The notes below the pieces were generated by a model that made no database searches, was not told the DNA's origin, and worked only from the letters and a program-made list of their open reading frames with translations. 64,000 nt of DNA from Laspinema olomoucense D3b (GTDB taxonomy: Bacteria; Cyanobacteriota; Cyanobacteriia; Cyanobacteriales; Laspinemataceae): positions 186,001-250,000 of the forward strand of contig NZ_JAMXFA010000003.1 of the NCBI RefSeq assembly GCF_025370785.1. Direction: 5' to 3'. Of the stretch, positions 60,660 to 64,000 are shown piece by piece. Position 1 is the first letter of the stretch. Every line of letters begins with the position of its first letter. The translations under genes and the position numbers were made by a program.

Positions 60660-61229
60660 ATGGATCTAGCCCCAGCTTTTATTTCCGTCGCCGATTATTT
60701 CAAACATGAAGAAACTAGCCCCATCCGCCATGAATATCTGGGGGGACAACTTTTTGCAATGGCGGGTTCCAGTGAGGAACATAATCGGATTGCCGGTAAC
60801 CTTTGTGCCTATTTAATCACTCATTTACGAGGGACTGGCTGTAAAACATTTATCTCGGATATGAAAGTAAAAATACAAGTCGCCCAAGGGACTGGAGATA
60901 TTTTCTACTATCCCGATGTCATGGTAACTTGTGACGAGCAAGACCGAGACAAATTTTATAAAACTCACCCCTGTTTAGTCATAGAGGTGTTATCTCCTTC
61001 GACGGAAACGATAGACCGCCGAGAAAAACGGCTTAATTACCAAACTTTGGCAAGTTTGCAGGAATATGTGCTGGTTTCTCAAGACCAGATGCAGGTGGAG
61101 GTTTATCGACGCAAGACGTCAGGAAATTGGGAGTTAGAGCGATTAGGGCCGAATGATAGGTTAGAATTAAATTCTGTGGCTTTAACCTTGACTATGGCAG
61201 AAATTTATGATGAAGTCTTTGCCGGTTAA
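60660..61229 (+). CDS. Uma2 family (DUF820) putative restriction-fold endonuclease
   Basis: 189 residues with GGAG nine bases before the ATG. The family start is seen in ISVADYFKHEETSPIRHEYLGGQLFAMAG. The PD-(D/E)XK core is YYPDVMVTCDEQD (Asp), followed by LVIEVLSPSTETIDRREKRLNYQTL, where E-x-L-S and Lys are the expected acidic and basic catalytic residues. Genes of this family are often multi-copy in cyanobacteria. The biological target is unknown. It stands alone. Confidence 0.9.
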   Translation: MDLAPAFISVADYFKHEETSPIRHEYLGGQLFAMAGSSEEHNRIAGNLCAYLITHLRGTGCKTFISDMKVKIQVAQGTGDIFYYPDVMVTCDEQDRDKFYKTHPCLVIEVLSPSTETIDRREKRLNYQTLASLQEYVLVSQDQMQVEVYRRKTSGNWELERLGPNDRLELNSVALTLTMAEIYDEVFAG

Positions 61230-61261
61230 TCTGGTTGATTCCTTGGGGTGATAGCGCTTTC

Positions 61262-62635
61262 CTATTCAACAAAATCTGTTTTGCCGGTTAGTAAATAAGC
61301 GAAACGACAGGTCAACAATAAACCGGAAAAAGCCAGTCCGAGGACCAATCCTAACCACAAGCCGGTTCCGCCAAAATTAAGACGTAACCCGAGGATATAG
61401 CCACTGAATAGGCCAATACACCAATAACCCAAAAAGCCGATCGCCATAGGAATTCGGGTATCTTTCACTCCGCGTAAAGCACCGGCGGCAATAATTTGCA
61501 TTCCATCAAAGATTTGAAACATGGCAGCTATTCCTAACAAGGACATTGCCGATTCCAGCACAGGTTGATTCTCGGCATTTTGAATATCCAAATACAAGGC
61601 TACAATTTTATCGGGGTTGGTCCACAAAAATAACCCCATGAGACTCATAAAGCTGACGCCGATCGCAATGCCGACATATCCCGCCAGTCTGGCACTGAGA
61701 ATCTCCTTTCTGCCCATTGCTTGTCCGACTCTAACTGTGGTGGCAAGAGACAATCCAACGGGAACCATAAAGGTGATATTGGCCGTTTGCAAGGCGATGT
61801 TATGGGCGGCTAAGGTGACGGTTCCCAAGGTTCCCATCATAAATGTGGTCACGGCAAAAAGGCCGGTTTCTATAGCAAAGAGTCCGGCGATCGGCCACCC
61901 AATTTTGACAATTCCCCAAAATTCCGAGGCATCAAACTGATAAGAAGTCCGAAAAATTTGATAGGGTTTTAAACGGCGACTCAGGCAGAGAAAGCCAGCA
62001 GCGGCGATAAATGTTACCCAAAAAGATAGGGTGCTGGCCCATCCAATTCCCGCTAAACCCAAGGCGGGTAAACCGAATTTGCCAAACATGAGAACGTAAT
62101 TTCCGCCAATATTCAGGGGGACGCAACTGGCGACGATCGCCATTATCGGGCGGGTATAATTCAGGGCGGAGAGAATATTGCGTAAAACCGCAAATCCAAG
62201 GGCGGCGGGAAATCCCAAGATCAGCGCGCGCAGATAGGTTTGAGCTAATTCCACAGCCGTCGGGTCCTGTCCAAAGCGCAGTAACAGGGGACTGAGATTC
62301 CACATCACAACCCCCACCGGGACCGAGAGGGCCACAGTCAGCCAGAGTCCCTGAACCGTTAAGTGACTGATCCGGTGGAGTTCTCCGGCACCATGCGCGG
62401 TGGCTGCGATCGCCCCAACTGCGGAAACCATCCCGGTGCAAATTAGGATTAAAGTGAAAAAGATGATCGCGCCTAAACCACCGGCGGCTAAAGTTTCACT
62501 GCCGAGTAACCCCATCATGACTGTATCCACAAAGCCGGTAGCGGCTTGCGCCAGTTGTGCGGCAATCAGGGGAATTGCCAGGTACAGGGTGGCTTTGACT
62601 TCGGCAAAAACTTTGGACTGAGACAGGCTGTGCAT
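61262..62635 (-). CDS. MATE family multidrug/toxin efflux transporter
   Basis: 457 residues with twelve predicted membrane helices in two six-helix halves. Family markers: the N-half VDTVMMGLLGSETLAAGGL and the C-half PVGLSLATTVRVGQAMG. It exports cationic compounds using an ion gradient (sodium or proton); the substrate is not known. The start at 62635 gives MHSLSQSKVFAEVKATLYLA with a normal cytoplasmic head. It lies 31 bases before the next gene on the same strand (TspO-like), likely the same operon. Confidence 0.92.
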   Translation of the reverse strand: MHSLSQSKVFAEVKATLYLAIPLIAAQLAQAATGFVDTVMMGLLGSETLAAGGLGAIIFFTLILICTGMVSAVGAIAATAHGAGELHRISHLTVQGLWLTVALSVPVGVVMWNLSPLLLRFGQDPTAVELAQTYLRALILGFPAALGFAVLRNILSALNYTRPIMAIVASCVPLNIGGNYVLMFGKFGLPALGLAGIGWASTLSFWVTFIAAAGFLCLSRRLKPYQIFRTSYQFDASEFWGIVKIGWPIAGLFAIETGLFAVTTFMMGTLGTVTLAAHNIALQTANITFMVPVGLSLATTVRVGQAMGRKEILSARLAGYVGIAIGVSFMSLMGLFLWTNPDKIVALYLDIQNAENQPVLESAMSLLGIAAMFQIFDGMQIIAAGALRGVKDTRIPMAIGFLGYWCIGLFSGYILGLRLNFGGTGLWLGLVLGLAFSGLLLTCRFAYLLTGKTDFVE

Positions 62636-62666
62636 TAAAATACTATTGCGGCAAGGGATATTTTCG

Positions 62667-63449
62667 TCAAGTTTTTCGGCGCTTCTTCAACCAGGGAACA
62701 CCGAGGAGGAGAATCAGCCCGATCGCTAATCCTAAAGCGGTGCTAACGATTACCAGATACTCGCTTTGCCGGAGTGCGATCGCAATATAAGCCCACACAA
62801 ATACAAGATTAAAGGCGGTATCTCCTCGTTGAATCGTGGCGACAGCGGCGATCGCCACCGAAACCGCGAGCATAATCACCGTCCAAAATACCAAAATATT
62901 CGGATCATTCCAACCCCAGGCATAGAGGGTACTAGCAATATTCACCACGGTGGCAACACTAATCCAAGCCAAATAAATACTTATGGGAGTGTTAATAAAC
63001 CATTTTTCCCGAGGGGGAACTCGTTCTTTCCCAATTTGTAGGCGGATATAGGTGAGAATCAGCGACCCTAAAATAATCAGCATGGCTAACACGGACCAGC
63101 CAAACTGGAGATATTCAAATAAAAATACCCAAGCAATCTGAGCTAAACTGGCTAGAACCAGCAAGTAACTCATGCGCCTTAACCGAGGATGATGGCGTTG
63201 CGCGGGTAACATTTGATAGATGCCAAAGCTTATCAGGGATAAATAAATTAGCCCCCAAATGGCAAAGGCATAGTTAGCGGGAATAATTAAAACATCCCGA
63301 AACATTTGGTTAGAAATTTCGCCAATCGTTAGGCCATTAAAGGGGAAAAGATTGGCGAGAATATTAGTAACAAAGGCAGCAAGAATCGCCAGCAACGTTG
63401 ATACCGACCGGAAGAGGTCAGAATTAGAGCGTTCAGTGAGCGGTGTCAT
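62667..63449 (-). CDS. TspO/MBR-like tryptophan-rich membrane protein
   Basis: 260 residues with about eight membrane helices. The TspO-like features are YAFAIWGLIYLSLI near residue 60 and Trp in WVFLFEYLQFGWSVLA and WISVATVVNIASTLYAWGWND. It is longer than classical TspO (about 160) because of extra C-terminal helices; this longer type is common in cyanobacteria. TspO proteins bind tetrapyrroles or sterols and are stress-linked in some species. The gene runs into the MATE gene on the same strand. Confidence 0.8.
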   Translation of the reverse strand: MTPLTERSNSDLFRSVSTLLAILAAFVTNILANLFPFNGLTIGEISNQMFRDVLIIPANYAFAIWGLIYLSLISFGIYQMLPAQRHHPRLRRMSYLLVLASLAQIAWVFLFEYLQFGWSVLAMLIILGSLILTYIRLQIGKERVPPREKWFINTPISIYLAWISVATVVNIASTLYAWGWNDPNILVFWTVIMLAVSVAIAAVATIQRGDTAFNLVFVWAYIAIALRQSEYLVIVSTALGLAIGLILLLGVPWLKKRRKT

Positions 63450-63598
63450 GGCAATGAGTCCTAGATTCTAAACCTTATCCTAGGCGATCGCCCATAACTT
63501 TGCACTCCTCCTGGGAGTCTATTTCCCCCGGGTTAGAGTCACGCGCCATAGCCATCCAACGGACGGTGAATACACCCCGCCCGTTCAACGCCGTCAAA

Positions 63599-64000
63599 TT
63601 AAATTACAAACTCTTCAGTGACTTGCTCGCGTTCTAAGGTAACCTGAAGGGTATAGCGTTCTCCCGGTTGTCCGCTTAACTCCATTTGCAGTCCCGAGTC
63701 CGCATTGCGGGCGACGACTTCATGGAGGCGATCGCCGTGGTGAGAGAGCAAAGTCAGTTGTAAACCGGCGGGTAATTCGGGGCGATCGCCTGTGGGATAA
63801 ACCTGGACTAATACCCCCGTTTCCCCGTGAGATTCCGCCTTAATCGTCACAATCAAGGCGATCGGACGCTGCTTGCTAGTTTCATGGCCTAATTGCAACG
63901 TTTTCGCCCGTTTTACCCCGGCAGTTTCCCGGATTAACGCCAGTGAATCTTTTTTTGGACAAAACACTTCATCGATCGCCTGCCATCCCGGTTCAAATCG
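63599..64000 (-). CDS. DUF1822 family protein (partial, N-terminus off window)
   Basis: At least 133 residues; the frame is open through the right edge, so the ATG at 63967 is not the start. The C-terminal part reads RPIALIVTIKAESHGETGVL, then VQVYPTGDRPELPAGLQLTLL, and ends TLEREQVTEEFVI, matching what I recall of cyanobacterial DUF1822 proteins. The function is unknown, but in other cyanobacteria the family often sits beside sigma-factor or CHAT genes. Here the neighbour on this side is cut off. Confidence 0.7.
   Translation of the reverse strand, partial: RFEPGWQAIDEVFCPKKDSLALIRETAGVKRAKTLQLGHETSKQRPIALIVTIKAESHGETGVLVQVYPTGDRPELPAGLQLTLLSHHGDRLHEVVARNADSGLQMELSGQPGERYTLQVTLEREQVTEEFVI

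Noticed and set aside
1-64000. tRNA or rRNA genes
   Set aside because: I looked for T-loop and anticodon-arm patterns on both strands by eye and found none that fold.

Overview
The window looks like chromosome from a filamentous cyanobacterium of the Oscillatoria/Laspinema/Phormidium type. The cyanobacterial marker 8-mer GCGATCGC (HIP1) is scattered through genes and spacers. The gene set includes pcyA (phycocyanobilin synthesis), ferredoxin:thioredoxin reductase, the SufR-controlled suf cluster, cyanophycin synthetase with cyanophycinase, split pntA genes and many cyanobacteria-type families (DUF1517, DUF29, Uma2, DUF1822, CHAT remnants). The genus is inferred from general character only. 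I found no rRNA or tRNA gene, no CRISPR array, no prophage and no complete insertion sequence.

Layout. 1-4147: most of a giant hybrid kinase / AAA ATPase / GAF protein running off the left edge, with a degenerate kinase active site. 4512-7449: small hypothetical and membrane or secreted proteins, with a candidate minus-strand sRNA. 7754-11203: a very large multi-repeat subtilase, preceded by a MITE-like element at 7527-7621. 11590-16012: mutL, an aminoglycoside-6'-acetyltransferase-like GNAT next to a DEDDh exonuclease, and murF. 16502-27589: housekeeping and conserved genes (a GTPase, a mechanosensitive-channel-like membrane protein, SRPBCC, SirB1, lgt, cobM, flavin reductase, MIF-like tautomerase, Gfo/Idh/MocA dehydrogenase). 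A second copy of the sRNA candidate lies just before cobM. 27640-30950: an accessory island with an orphan VapB-like antitoxin, a STAS-like/PIN gene pair and a zinc-ribbon membrane kinase. 31212-34154: the proton-pumping transhydrogenase operon. 35473-42454: sufR divergent from ftrC-sufBCD-sufS, with two clear SufR operators. 43166-49170: acylphosphatase-pcyA and cphB-cphA. 49663-52441: trmD and two tandem DUF1517 genes. 52524-60588: a repeat-rich, decaying accessory region. It holds an Rpn-like protein with a partial duplicate, an antitoxin with a broken toxin, and a VWA gene convergent with an atypical membrane kinase, flanked on both sides by CHAT-protein remnants. 60660-64000: Uma2, MATE transporter, TspO-like protein and a partial DUF1822 protein.

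How parts fit together. The suf genes build Fe-S clusters, SufR senses them, and ftrC encodes an Fe-S enzyme placed inside the same control region. cphA and cphB make and degrade the nitrogen reserve cyanophycin. The accessory stretches at 27.6-30.9 kb and 52.5-60.6 kb hold toxin-antitoxin-like and signalling modules. They are also rich in short interspersed inverted repeats, which fits gene turnover there. Strongest leads: the VWA/kinase module between CHAT remnants, the STAS/PIN overlapping pair, and the duplicated structured sRNA candidate.
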